Shown here: positions 1-7,381 of the stretch, piece by piece
How the letters are laid out: each line of letters opens with the position of its first letter
Position numbering within the stretch: the stretch's first letter is position 1
From: Mycobacterium marseillense
GTDB taxonomy: Bacteria > Actinomycetota > Actinomycetes > Mycobacteriales > Mycobacteriaceae
Direction of reading: 5' to 3'
Length of the DNA stretch: 64,000 nt
Assembly: GCF_010731675.1 (NCBI RefSeq)
Contig: NZ_AP022584.1
Span: 1,860,001-1,924,000 of the forward strand
Position numbers and translations under genes: made by a program
Notes under the pieces: model-generated
Databases searched by the model: none
What the model was told of the DNA's origin: nothing
Seen by the model: only the letters and a program-made list of their open reading frames with translations

Positions 1-500
1 GCCAACGACTGCACGACCCGATCTTTGCGGGCTTGCTCCCATCCACCAACCGGGCGCAGTGCGTCGACGAGGACAACGTCGGCGCCGTAGGCAGCAAGCA
101 TCCGGCGAATGGTCGGTCCCATCATCCCGGTATCGATGACAACCGCTACCGGACCCACGCACACCTGGCCCGCTAGAACCAGTCCCAAACCTAGTCTGCC
201 GCCGGTGAACTCCGCGGTCCGCGCTTCAGACAGCAACCCGCCGCGGGCGCGCGCCTTATCGACCATGTGCGTGGCAAGGACTTCCTTCATGCTGCCACCT
301 GGGTTAAAGCACTCAAGCTTCGCCCAGAAACCGCGGTCCGGAATGCTCTGGGACGCCGAGATCTTCAGCACCAAAGCGTGTCCCACCAAGACACCAGGCG
401 CCCATAGGTGGCAGGCCTGCGCGGCCAGTAGAAGCGCCCCGATGGCGGTAAGAGGTGGACCTTTTGCAAGATTATTGTCAGTGCGAACAACGTCAGTCAT
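1..500 (-). CDS. cysK2: CysK2-type PLP-dependent synthase, partial (N-terminal part)
   Basis: The frame starts at ATG 500 and runs off the left edge, so only about 166 N-terminal residues are present. It reads as a fold-type II PLP enzyme of the cysteine synthase family, closest by eye to CysK2 (Rv0848), which is known to make S-sulfocysteine. Visible are the block FWAKLECFNPGGSMKE with the PLP lysine and later VVIDTGMMGPTIRRMLAAYG. The loop that normally binds the substrate carboxylate (a Ser/Thr-rich SxSGT-like sequence) reads EFTGGRLGLGL here, which is divergent. The gene lies directly downstream of an LpqS-like gene on the same strand, the same neighbour order as Rv0847-Rv0848, which supports the call. 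Function of this copy is inferred; the divergent loop could mean altered substrate use or early decay. Confidence 0.72.
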   Translation of the reverse strand, partial: MTDVVRTDNNLAKGPPLTAIGALLLAAQACHLWAPGVLVGHALVLKISASQSIPDRGFWAKLECFNPGGSMKEVLATHMVDKARARGGLLSEARTAEFTGGRLGLGLVLAGQVCVGPVAVVIDTGMMGPTIRRMLAAYGADVVLVDALRPVGGWEQARKDRVVQSL

Positions 501-595
501 TTGATCGTCACTTCCATCAACGCGCGAGGCGCGACAATTGGTAAGAAGCGTTCACCGGCCGGCGACGCGAAGCGCAGCGGCCTGACGGTGACTGA

Positions 596-1036
596 TCAGC
601 GACGAGACAAGCAGAGCCGAGTCAACAGATCTCGACCGGCGCAACGCACTGCAAGCACAGTGGGCGGACCCCGCCCCGGCGCCGCCGCGGGATAAGCCAA
701 CCACCCCGCCCCCCCAACTGGGCTGACTGCGGCGCCGAAACTCGCCAACGCGGCCACGGACGGTGTCAAGGCGACGGCCATGAACTGGTCGTGGTGGTGT
801 GTCGACGAATCTCTTCTTGCGTGTGCATGGTCTGGGGGTAGCTGATCCCTGACCACTTGCGACGATTCAAGCGAAGTTGCCGCTTCACCGGCAACGATTT
901 CCAGATCCGTTGAGTTAGTTCTACTTTCGTGGTGGTGTGCGCCACCGATTACCATCCACAATATCAACCATACTGCGGCTGTTACCGCGACCAAACGGGA
1001 TCGCGGCATTGTCGGATCGGCAACGTCGATTCTCAT
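596..1036 (-). CDS. LpqS-like small exported protein
   Basis: A 146-residue protein if ATG 1036 is used; an in-frame ATG at 1117 would add 27 residues that do not look like a signal peptide. The N-terminus has a hydrophobic export segment (RLVAVTAAVWLILWMVIGGA) followed by His-rich clusters (AHHHES, DSSTHHHDQ) and ends LLTRLCLSRR. That ending closely matches LpqS (Rv0847), a copper-regulated mycobacterial protein. The histidine clusters fit metal binding outside the membrane. Upstream of cysK2 on the same strand with a 95-bp gap, as in the Rv0847-Rv0848 pair. I did not find a convincing RicR-type palindrome upstream, so copper control is only inferred from the family. Confidence 0.6.
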   Translation of the reverse strand: MRIDVADPTMPRSRLVAVTAAVWLILWMVIGGAHHHESRTNSTDLEIVAGEAATSLESSQVVRDQLPPDHAHARRDSSTHHHDQFMAVALTPSVAALASFGAAVSPVGGAGWLAYPAAAPGRGPPTVLAVRCAGRDLLTRLCLSRR

Positions 1037-1228
1037 AACAACCCCGAAGCTAGCACCGCACGGGAACGATGTCGTCGGCAAAAGCCTTGCTGGGACAATA
1101 TGTTCCCGACTTGACACGACTCGTTCAGCGCTTGCTCACCACCAGCTCACTTAACGAACCAGATCGAGCGTTAACCCGCGCCGGTTTGGCTGCTTTGCAT
1201 GATCTCGGTTCGGTTGCGTCAACGGTCC
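1037..1228. other. Intergenic stretch, nothing recognised
   Basis: Between the LpqS-like gene and transposase debris. No coding frame with a recognisable product and no clear operator was seen on either strand. Confidence 0.4.
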
Positions 1229-1413
1229 GTCAATTCGTACTTCTCGCCTTCGGGCGCCACACGGCAATCGATGGCCGACGATATGGCGCGGTCACAGCAG
1301 CGCCCCCGGTGTCGCCATCAATGTCCAGTGCGCCGAACCGCCGCAAGATCCTCACCAGCTCACCCAGCATCGGCGCCAGCCACATGCCAGCCGGCATGTC
1401 CAGCACGGCCTAG
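1229..1413 (-). pseudogene. Degenerate DDE integrase/transposase fragment
   Basis: On the minus strand two broken frames give MLGELVRILRRFGALDIDGD and then SSAIDCRVAPEGEKYELTDR. Together they resemble the stretch before the catalytic core of actinobacterial integrase-type transposases (pattern: LxxLRRxGELDI ... MSxATIDRRLAPER). A frame change and a stop separate the pieces, so it is a remnant. The assignment rests on pattern memory of a short segment and is tentative. Confidence 0.3.
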
Positions 1414-1579
1414 TAAAGGCCCCGGTGCAACGCTGGCGTTCACCCACCGTCAATCCCATCGTCTGGGCCTGCTGCGCCGCACCGGTTTCGCCGCTTCAAC
1501 ACGCCACTTCGCGGGCAGCATTTCTCTTTGGGACAACGAAGGGGGCACGCGGGCATTGTTGGTGAGTCAACGCGCCGGG

Positions 1580-1622
1580 TTGACTGGTGCCGCCTTGACT
1601 GCGAAGATAACGTTCGCATAAA
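1580..1622 (+). promoter_or_regulatory. Possible promoter for the M-box transcript
   Basis: Two TTGACT hexamers lie at 1580-1585 and 1595-1600, just before the riboswitch. The second is 16 bases from CATAAA (1617-1622). That start would clip the 5' strand of the riboswitch P1 helix, so the first hexamer with a weak AAGATA at 1604-1609 (18-base spacing) may be the better pair. Transcription start is not known. Confidence 0.3.
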
Positions 1623-1782
1623 CCTCGGTAGGTGAGGCGTCTGCACGGATATAGGCCACTGACCTCGAACGTCGAGAGACGCCCCGGGTCAGGACAGCTC
1701 TTCCCGGCTTAAGGGTTGAGCCCAAGTGGCTTCCGGCTCAACCGGATACGCCGTGTGGTGCCAAAGCTCTGACGAGAGGGGT
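1622..1782 (+). promoter_or_regulatory. M-box (ykoK leader) Mg2+ riboswitch
   Basis: The 5' block reads GGTAGGTGAGGC at 1628-1638, and the 3' block reads GTGCCAAAGCTCTGACGAGA at about 1758-1777. Both are the most conserved stretches of the M-box class, which binds Mg2+ and shuts down expression of Mg2+ uptake genes. Between them the sequence CGTCGAGAGACGCC (about 1670-1683) matches the conserved internal CGTC-GAAA-GACGCC region. CCTC at 1623-1626 can pair with GAGG at 1776-1779 to close P1. M. tuberculosis has one M-box ahead of PE20-PPE31, so finding it ahead of a PE-PPE operon here fits. The 454 bases after it hold a leader ORF and hairpin before the PE gene. Confidence 0.88.
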
Positions 1783-1840
1783 GCCGCGCCCGGCTGAATC
1801 GCCGGGTCGCCTTACCCCGGTGTGCGACTGTTGGCACCCC
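1778..1840 (+). promoter_or_regulatory. Putative M-box expression platform
   Basis: GGGGTGCC (1778-1785) can pair with GGCACCCC (1833-1840). This uses bases 1778-1779 that otherwise close riboswitch helix P1, so the two pairings compete. Inside lies a perfect six-pair hairpin CCCGGC/GCCGGG (1789-1806). There is no U-tract, so if this ends transcription it would more likely act through Rho. Inference from base pairing only. Confidence 0.4.
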
Positions 1841-1873
1841 CGTGTGCCCTGGCCGTGAGGAGGTGAGAGCGAG

Positions 1874-1954
1874 ATGAATCGCGGTGATAGTCCCTATCCG
1901 AGTCCGATGAGCATTTCGTTCGGATCCGGCCCAGGCACCGTTTCCACTATCTGA
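1874..1954 (+). CDS. Short leader ORF (26 aa) between M-box and PE gene
   Basis: ATG 1874 is preceded by a very strong Shine-Dalgarno sequence, GAGGAGGTGAGAG, ten bases upstream. The frame encodes 26 residues, beginning MNRGDSPYPSPM, and stops at TGA 1952-1954. Three prolines sit within residues 7-11. Its position, between a riboswitch and a hairpin that precedes the first structural gene, is that of a regulatory leader peptide. Proline-containing leaders such as MgtL control Mg2+ transporter genes in enterobacteria, which is an analogy and not homology. Coding status is not proven. Confidence 0.5.
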   Translation: MNRGDSPYPSPMSISFGSGPGTVSTI

Positions 1955-1986
1955 ATCGGCTTGCGCCGCTTCGGTTAACACTCGCC

Positions 1987-2007
1987 CGCGTCCGCTTCGT
2001 GGACGCG
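1987..2007 (+). terminator. Hairpin between leader ORF and PE gene, possible attenuator
   Basis: CGCGTCC (1987-1993) and GGACGCG (2001-2007) form a perfect seven-pair stem with a seven-base loop, followed by TGTTGTTGTGG. The tail is U-rich only in part. It lies 33 bases after the leader ORF stop and 71 bases before the PE start, so ribosome position on the leader could influence it. Confidence 0.4.
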
Positions 2008-2077
2008 TGTTGTTGTGGCGTGCCCTGACACGACCACAGCCGCAGCCTTAATCTGCATTCCCTTGAGGAGAAGTCCG

Positions 2078-2377
2078 ATGTCTTTTGTGACCGCACAACC
2101 AGAAATACTGGCGGCAACGGCCAATGATTTGCGCAATATCGGCTTAGGGCTCGCCGCCCAGAACGCGGCCGCATCTACGCCTACGACAGGCGTGATTCCT
2201 GCAGCGGCCGATGAGGTTTCGGCGCTCACCGCGACCCAGTTCGTTGCGCACGCGCAGCTGTATCAAGTGGTGAGCGCACAAGCCGCAGCAGTTTCTGACC
2301 TGTTCGTGCGGACCTTAGCGGCCAGCGCCGTTTCGTACGCCGCCACCGAGGCCCTCAACACGACCGCGGCCGGCTAA
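2078..2377 (+). CDS. PE family protein (99 aa)
   Basis: ATG 2078 follows GAGGAGAAG at a normal distance; the protein is the bare PE domain, beginning [18 protein letters not shown] with Pro8-Glu9. PE proteins form a helical hairpin that pairs with the N-terminus of a PPE protein and leaves the cell through a type VII (ESX) system. The YxxxD/E-type secretion signal is expected near the C-terminus. It is the first structural gene after the M-box and is followed at 14 bp by a PPE gene, so the two probably form one heterodimer. In M. tuberculosis the M-box-controlled pair is PE20/PPE31, linked to growth at low Mg2+; the same role is inferred here. Confidence 0.9.
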   Translation: MSFVTAQPEILAATANDLRNIGLGLAAQNAAASTPTTGVIPAAADEVSALTATQFVAHAQLYQVVSAQAAAVSDLFVRTLAASAVSYAATEALNTTAAG

Positions 2378-2391
2378 AGGAAGTGTGTCCA

Positions 2392-3609
2392 ATGACTGTC
2401 ATGATCGATTTCGGCGCGTTGCCGCCGGAAATCAATTCCGCAAGAATGTATTCCGGCGCGGGCTCAGCGCCGATGCTTAGCGCCGCCGCCGCCTGGGACA
2501 CGCTGGCCGCTGAATTGCGTTCGGCGGCAACCTCCTACAGCTCGACGATCTCAGGATTGACCAGCGAAGGCTGGCGCGGCCCGGCATCGATATCGATGGC
2601 GGCCGCCGCAGCACCTCTTGTCGCCTGGATGAACACGACCGGGATGCAGGCTGAACAAACCGCCACCCAGGCCACCGCAGCCGCGGATGCCTATGAGACC
2701 GCGTACTCGATGACGGTGCCCCCACCGGTCATCGCGGCCAATCGTAGCCTTTTGAGCGCGTTGGTCGCGACCAACGTTTTGGGGCAGAACACGCCGGCGA
2801 TCGCGACCACCGAGGCTCACTACGGCGAAATGTGGGCCCAGGACGCTGCCGCAATGTACGGCTACGCCGCCGCTTCGGCGGCCGCCTCGAAGGTGACGCC
2901 ATTCACCGGTCCACAACAGACAACCAATGCGGCGGGGCTGACCGGGCAGGCCGCGGCGGTCAGCCAGGCCACTGCTACCTCGACAGGCACGAGCACGCAG
3001 ACTGCACTGTCACAGCTGACCTCCACGGTACCCACAAAGTTGCAGAGCCTCGCGGCACCCGCGTCGTCTTCGTCGTCGACGTCGGGACTTTCGGAAATCC
3101 TTGGCCAACTGCCTCAGTCTGGGTCTGGGAATCCGCAGCTCGACGACTTCTGGAACCAGTGGGGGCCCAACGCGAACATCTGGAACACCATCTTCTCGTC
3201 CGGGTTCTACACACCCAGTAACACATTGGGTGCCTTCACGAGTTTGCTGGGCGCCGGCGCAGCCGGGGGCGCGGCGGGAAACGCGATCGGAGAAGCTGTC
3301 ACAACCGGCCCCCTCGGAGGCCTATTGGGTCTGGCGAGCCTGGGCTCTGGCGGCGGCGCATCGGCGGCCCTGGGTCAAGCCGCATCAATCGGCCCGTTAT
3401 CGGTGCCCGCGAGCTGGACCGCCCTAGCCCCACCCCCGAGCTCTCTTGCCTCAGGGCTGGGCGGCACGCCCCTCACCGCGGCTCCGGCAGGTGTGATACC
3501 CATGATGCCCGGCATGCCGATGGCGAACACGGCCGGAAGCCACATAGCCAGTGCTCCCAAATACGGGCTCCGGCTCACCGTAATGGCCCGCTCACCCATC
3601 GCCGGATAG
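2392..3609 (+). CDS. PPE family protein, SVP subfamily
   Basis: Start chosen at ATG 2392 because GGAAG lies eight bases upstream; ATG 2401 is also possible. 405 residues. The N-terminal PPE domain (about residues 1-180) contains [20 protein letters not shown] and the conserved [17 protein letters not shown]. The middle is Ser/Thr/Gln-rich and low complexity. The C-terminal part has the GPLSVPASW motif that defines the PPE-SVP subfamily and ends in [15 protein letters not shown], the usual PPE-SVP C-terminus. Partner of the PE protein 14 bp upstream. Placement downstream of an Mg2+ riboswitch suggests an outer-membrane uptake role like that proposed for PPE31; this is an inference. Confidence 0.9.
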   Translation: MTVMIDFGALPPEINSARMYSGAGSAPMLSAAAAWDTLAAELRSAATSYSSTISGLTSEGWRGPASISMAAAAAPLVAWMNTTGMQAEQTATQATAAADAYETAYSMTVPPPVIAANRSLLSALVATNVLGQNTPAIATTEAHYGEMWAQDAAAMYGYAAASAAASKVTPFTGPQQTTNAAGLTGQAAAVSQATATSTGTSTQTALSQLTSTVPTKLQSLAAPASSSSSTSGLSEILGQLPQSGSGNPQLDDFWNQWGPNANIWNTIFSSGFYTPSNTLGAFTSLLGAGAAGGAAGNAIGEAVTTGPLGGLLGLASLGSGGGASAALGQAASIGPLSVPASWTALAPPPSSLASGLGGTPLTAAPAGVIPMMPGMPMANTAGSHIASAPKYGLRLTVMARSPIAG

Positions 3610-3724
3610 CAGATACGGGGATCGGCTGCGAGCCTCAGTTCGACGGCCCCAACCGCATAAGCAGTTCGGCCACGATTCACCGCTTATGTGGCACTCGATG
3701 ATTTCTAGATAAGGAGACATTCAG

Positions 3725-4021
3725 ATGACTACGCGTTTTACGACCGACCCGCACGAGATGCGCTCGATGGCAGGGCGTTTCGAAGTGCACGCCCGAACCG
3801 TGGAGGACGAGGCCCGCAAGATCTGGGCGTCCTCGCAAAACATCGCCGGCGCCGGCTGGAGCGGTAGCGCTCAAGCCACCTCCTACGACACCGTGAGCCA
3901 GATGAACACCGCCTTTCGCAATATCGTCACCATGCTGCACGGGGTGCGCGACAACCTGATTCGTGACGCCAGCAACTACGAGGACCAAGAACAGGCCTCT
4001 CAGCAGATCCTGGGCAACTAA
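3725..4021 (+). CDS. WXG100 protein, EsxJ/K/M/P/W type
   Basis: 98 residues from ATG 3725 (AAGGAGACATTCAG upstream). The sequence closely follows the M. tuberculosis QILSS subfamily of Esx proteins: [20 protein letters not shown] at the start and [10 protein letters not shown] at the end. The W45-S-G turn of the WXG100 hairpin and a C-terminal YEDQE secretion-signal-like motif are visible. It is expected to form a 1:1 dimer with the next gene product and to be exported by ESX-5 or a related system. Lies 115 bp after the PPE gene, the common PE-PPE-esx-esx layout. Confidence 0.92.
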   Translation: MTTRFTTDPHEMRSMAGRFEVHARTVEDEARKIWASSQNIAGAGWSGSAQATSYDTVSQMNTAFRNIVTMLHGVRDNLIRDASNYEDQEQASQQILGN

Positions 4022-4049
4022 CCGCTTTGCACCCGTGAGGAGAACACCG

Positions 4050-4334
4050 ATGACGATCAACTACCAGTTCGGCGACGTCGACGCCCACGGTGCGCTGATC
4101 CGCACCCAAGCCGCCACCCTAGAGGCTGAGCATCAGGCCATCATTCGCGATGTGCTTGCCGCCGGCGACTTCTGGGGCGGCGCGGGCTCACTGGCCTGCC
4201 AGGAGTTCATCACCCAATTGGGCCGCAACTTCCAGGTGATCTACGAGCAGGCCAACGCTCACGGCTCCAAAGTACAAACGGCCGGTTCCCACATGGCCAA
4301 CACCGACAGCGCCGTGGGCTCCAGCTGGTCCTAA
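4050..4334 (+). CDS. WXG100 protein, EsxI/L/N/O/V (Mtb9.9) type
   Basis: 94 residues from ATG 4050, with GAGGAGAA eight bases upstream. MTINYQFGDVDAHGALIRTQ and GRNFQVIYEQANAHG are hallmark Mtb9.9-family sequences, and W42-G-G is the helical-hairpin turn. Partner of the preceding Esx protein, 28 bp upstream. The pair is the fourth member of the riboswitch-led operon if no terminator intervenes; I see only a weak GCGGCA/TGCCGC hairpin after the stop. Confidence 0.92.
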   Translation: MTINYQFGDVDAHGALIRTQAATLEAEHQAIIRDVLAAGDFWGGAGSLACQEFITQLGRNFQVIYEQANAHGSKVQTAGSHMANTDSAVGSSWS

Positions 4335-4414
4335 CCCCAAGCGCGGCAGCCGTATTGCCGCTCCCGTGCTACACCACCCACCACTGATTTACACGTTGCG
4401 CCAAGGAGAGATCC

Positions 4415-5017
4415 ATGAACAAACCGGCGACCGAGATCCGACGACCGCTCCGCCTGCTCGGACTGCTGAAGACACCCGGCGGCCACGTTGCCCGCCCTCC
4501 CACGAGGTCGCCGCGTTGCTCGCCCGGATCCGTGCCGACGACGCCGACGACGCGGCCTTCATTTTGCGCCAGTCCCACCCGGCGCCGTGTTCTGGAATTG
4601 ATGCCCGCACCCCAGCGCTCCCACGGTGATCGCCCTTGTTGGGATTCAAACCCGCACAGCGCAGGCCGTTTGATGAACCTCGACATCGTCTCCTGCGAAA
4701 CATGGGCGTCTGCAGCTGCACGTCCTCCACGAGTGCGGGCGGCTGGCCGGCGTGGTCTCAGTGATCGCACTTTGCAATCGAACATTGCGGATGCGGTTGC
4801 GACACTGATGGATTCGAATCCCATCTTGGTGACTCCCGATGCCGATCTGATCGATGCCGCGGTATTGATAGCCGACTACAACTTACACACCATTTCGGTC
4901 GTCGATGACGAGGGTCAGGCGCTGGGGGTGGTGACCGTCGATGCCGTGCTCAGGCCACCATTCCCGACGACTGGCGCTAGCGAGCGCCCGGGCCACGCCT
5001 GGTTCGCGAAGACCTGA
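4415..5017 (+). pseudogene. Decayed MgtE_N/CBS gene (copy 1)
   Basis: A start with AAGGAGAG upstream (ATG 4415) leads into a sequence that matches the intact domains of the second copy (16309-17198) only when the frame is changed several times. HEVAALLARIRADDADDAA is in one frame (from about 4500). RRRVLELMPAPQ and SAGRLMNLDIVSC are in a second. LHVLHECGRLAGVVSVIA is in a third. DSNPILVTPDADLIDAAVLI and LGVVTVDAVL are back in the second. The PRC part of copy 2 has no counterpart. At least four frame disruptions and an internal deletion make a working protein unlikely. It lies 31 bp upstream of the NRAMP-related gene, the same arrangement as copy 2. Confidence 0.8.
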
Positions 5018-5048
5018 CCTCGATGAGCAGCGAAGAAGGAGACTGGCT

Positions 5049-6716
5049 ATGACACTCTTGGACCGCCCCACTTCCGACACAGTGTTGGCGGCGCCGCACG
5101 GCACCGCGGTGCTGGACAGCGCACACGTCGGCGACATCGAAGGTGCGCTGGGCCGAATCGGCCTCGGCGACACCGCCCGTCCGCGTAGCCTGAAAATCCG
5201 CCTAGCCACCATGCTGGCGATCATCGGGCCCGGCTTGATCGTGATGGTCGGCGACAACGACGCCGGAGGCGTCTCGACCTACGTGCAGGCCGGACAGAAC
5301 TACGGCTACAGCCTGCTGTGGGTGCTGGTGTTGTTGATCCCGGTGCTGATTGTTAACCAGGAGATGGTGGTCCGGCTCGGTGCGGTCACCGGGGTCGGAC
5401 ACGCGCGGTTGATCAATGAGCGGTTCGGCCGCGGCTGGGGCTGGTTTTCCGTGGGTGACCTGTTCCTGCTGAACTTTCTGACCCTGGTCACCGAATTCAT
5501 TGGCATCACCCTGGCGGCCGACTACATCGGCATCCCCCGATATGTGGTCGTCCCGCTGGCCGCGATCGCGCTGATCACCATCATGGCCACCGGCAGCTTC
5601 CAGCGCTGGGAACGCGCGATGCTCGCGTTCATCGCGATCACGCTGCTGCAAATCCCAATGTTGTTGATGTCCCATCCAGATGCGGGGCGCGCCGCCAAAT
5701 CGTTTGTCATCCCGGGCATGCGTGGCGGAGTCACCTCGGACGCGGTGCTGTTGATCATCGCGATGGTCGGCACCACGGTGGCCCCGTGGCAGCTGTTCTT
5801 TCAGCAGTCCAACATTGTCGACAAGCGCATCACGCCGCGTTTCATCGGCTACGAGCGCGCCGACACCACACTGGGTGCCTTCGTCGTGGTGATCGGTGCG
5901 GCGGCGTTGATCATGACCGGCGACTGGGCCGCGCGGGCCACCAACAGCCGTGGGCGCTTCGCCGACGCCGGCACGGTTGCGCACCTGCTCGGCCAAATCA
6001 ACACCACCCTCGGGTCGGTGTTCGCGATCGTGTTGCTCGACGCCTCCATCATTGGGGCGGCTGCGGTGACCCTGGCCAGCAGCTATGCCTTCGGGGATGT
6101 ACTCGGGCTCAAGCATTCCCTGCACCGTGGCTTCGGTGACGCCAAGCCATTCTACCTGTCCTACACCGGAATGGTCGTGATCGCCGCAGCGATCGTGCTA
6201 ATCCCCGGGGCGCCGTTGGGGTTGATCACGACCGGCGTGCAAGCGCTGGCCGGGTTGCTGCTGCCCAGCGCGACTGTCTTTTTGGTGCTGTTGTGCAACG
6301 ACCGGGAAGTCTTAGGCCCGTGGGTGAACCGGCCGTGGCTCAACGTAACGTCAGGGCTCATCGTCAGCGTGCTGTTGCTACTCTCGGGCATACTCATGGC
6401 CACGACCGTATTCCCCCGCCTCGACATCGTCTCACTCGCCGCCGACCTCACCGTCGGTATCGCCCTATGCGCCGCAACCGTTTTCGGTGTGCTGCGGTGG
6501 TATGGTCGCCAGCGCCCGAAACAACAATGGCCTGACCAGCCCCCCTTTGACCTGGCCACAGCCCAACGGGCCACCTGGCGAATGCCGCCGTTGACCTCGT
6601 TGAAACCGGTGTCCTGGTCGGCCGGAACTCGGCTAGGCATGCTGGCCTTGCGTGGCTACCTCGTAGTCGGGGCGATTTTGCTCGTGGCCAAAGCCATCCA
6701 ACTCGGTAGCACCTGA
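5049..6716 (+). CDS. NRAMP-related divalent cation transporter (copy 1)
   Basis: Start at ATG 5049, eight bases after AAGGAG; 555 residues with about 11 predicted membrane helices. It belongs to the NRAMP fold. The first helix motif that is DPGN in Mn2+/Fe2+ transporters reads GDNDAGG (in PGLIVMVGDNDAGGVSTY). The helix-6 MPH motif is replaced by TVAPWQLFFQQS, so the soft metal-binding methionine is gone. Loss of that methionine is a feature of NRAMP-related Mg2+ transporters (NRMTs). A conserved soluble N-terminus (AVLDSAHVGDIEGALGRIGL) precedes helix 1 and is shared with copy 2. Its neighbours, a decayed MgtE_N/CBS gene and an upstream M-box operon, support Mg2+ as substrate. Substrate is inferred. 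Confidence 0.85.
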   Translation: MTLLDRPTSDTVLAAPHGTAVLDSAHVGDIEGALGRIGLGDTARPRSLKIRLATMLAIIGPGLIVMVGDNDAGGVSTYVQAGQNYGYSLLWVLVLLIPVLIVNQEMVVRLGAVTGVGHARLINERFGRGWGWFSVGDLFLLNFLTLVTEFIGITLAADYIGIPRYVVVPLAAIALITIMATGSFQRWERAMLAFIAITLLQIPMLLMSHPDAGRAAKSFVIPGMRGGVTSDAVLLIIAMVGTTVAPWQLFFQQSNIVDKRITPRFIGYERADTTLGAFVVVIGAAALIMTGDWAARATNSRGRFADAGTVAHLLGQINTTLGSVFAIVLLDASIIGAAAVTLASSYAFGDVLGLKHSLHRGFGDAKPFYLSYTGMVVIAAAIVLIPGAPLGLITTGVQALAGLLLPSATVFLVLLCNDREVLGPWVNRPWLNVTSGLIVSVLLLLSGILMATTVFPRLDIVSLAADLTVGIALCAATVFGVLRWYGRQRPKQQWPDQPPFDLATAQRATWRMPPLTSLKPVSWSAGTRLGMLALRGYLVVGAILLVAKAIQLGST

Positions 6717-7069
6717 CGACGACCGTGCGCGTCGGACGCAGCAGCTCACTTAGTGGCCTCGCCAGCGCGAGTGAACTTCACCCAAACGCCCTCCCACGCA
6801 CTTGTGACCGCAGCTTCACCGAGCAGACCTGCTTGCTAACTCTGTCGCCGCGCAACCAGGTCTGGGCAACAAGACCTTGGCGCGTGTCGGCTGAGCGGGC
6901 TCGATCGAACAGTTGTCGGTGCCGTCCAAGCTGGACCGCGAGCGCCCCGCCAATGAACGCGCAGGCTTGAGCGGTGGGAAACATCTGAAGATTCCTCGCC
7001 GGCGGGTCGCGATCGATGGCATTGCTGGGATGCCGCTTAGACATCCTGGGGCCGGCCCATCGGGGTCCG
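6717..7069. other. Intergenic stretch, nothing recognised
   Basis: Lies between the first NRAMP gene and an IS256 remnant. An open minus-strand frame (6778-7044) has no features I recognise and its composition looks random. Possibly further transposon debris. Confidence 0.35.
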
Positions 7070-7270
7070 TCAGATTACGGTGTAAGCGGCATCTTCGGTA
7101 GGTGTTTCACTTTCCGGCATGCGGTCGGCGAAGCAGATCGCGAAGGCGTTCACTGCCAATCTTGAACGCATGTCCATCGCTTCTGTCCCGTCCCGGTCAG
7201 GTGCAGTGACCGCGTGATTAAGTAGAGGTATTCGAGTGCAGCCTGCTTGGTCGGGAAGCGGGAAGTGTCC
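7070..7270 (-). pseudogene. IS256-family transposase remnant (C-terminal end)
   Basis: Minus-strand frames give FPTKQAALEYLYLITRSLHL followed by TGTGQKRWT. After a frameshift the reading is VNAFAICFADRMPESE, ending at TGA 7070-7072. This is the C-terminal signature of IS256 (mutator) transposases (HFPNxxAALKxxYLAxRSLxPTGTGxxRW...LNAFAITF). Only the last 65 or so residues remain, in two frames. Confidence 0.75.
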
Positions 7271-7381
7271 GCGGACACGGATGGCCCAGCCGCGCTCAAA
7301 AAGCGGCGCGGTGTCCGTGGGCCACTCGAACGGCGTTGCGCTGAACTGGATCTCGGCGCAAATGGTTGGGACGTCGTCGCG

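Noticed and set aside
6778..7044. 88-codon minus-strand frame near the IS256 remnant
   Set aside because: No ribosome site, no domain and codon use unlike the neighbours; likely part of non-coding debris.
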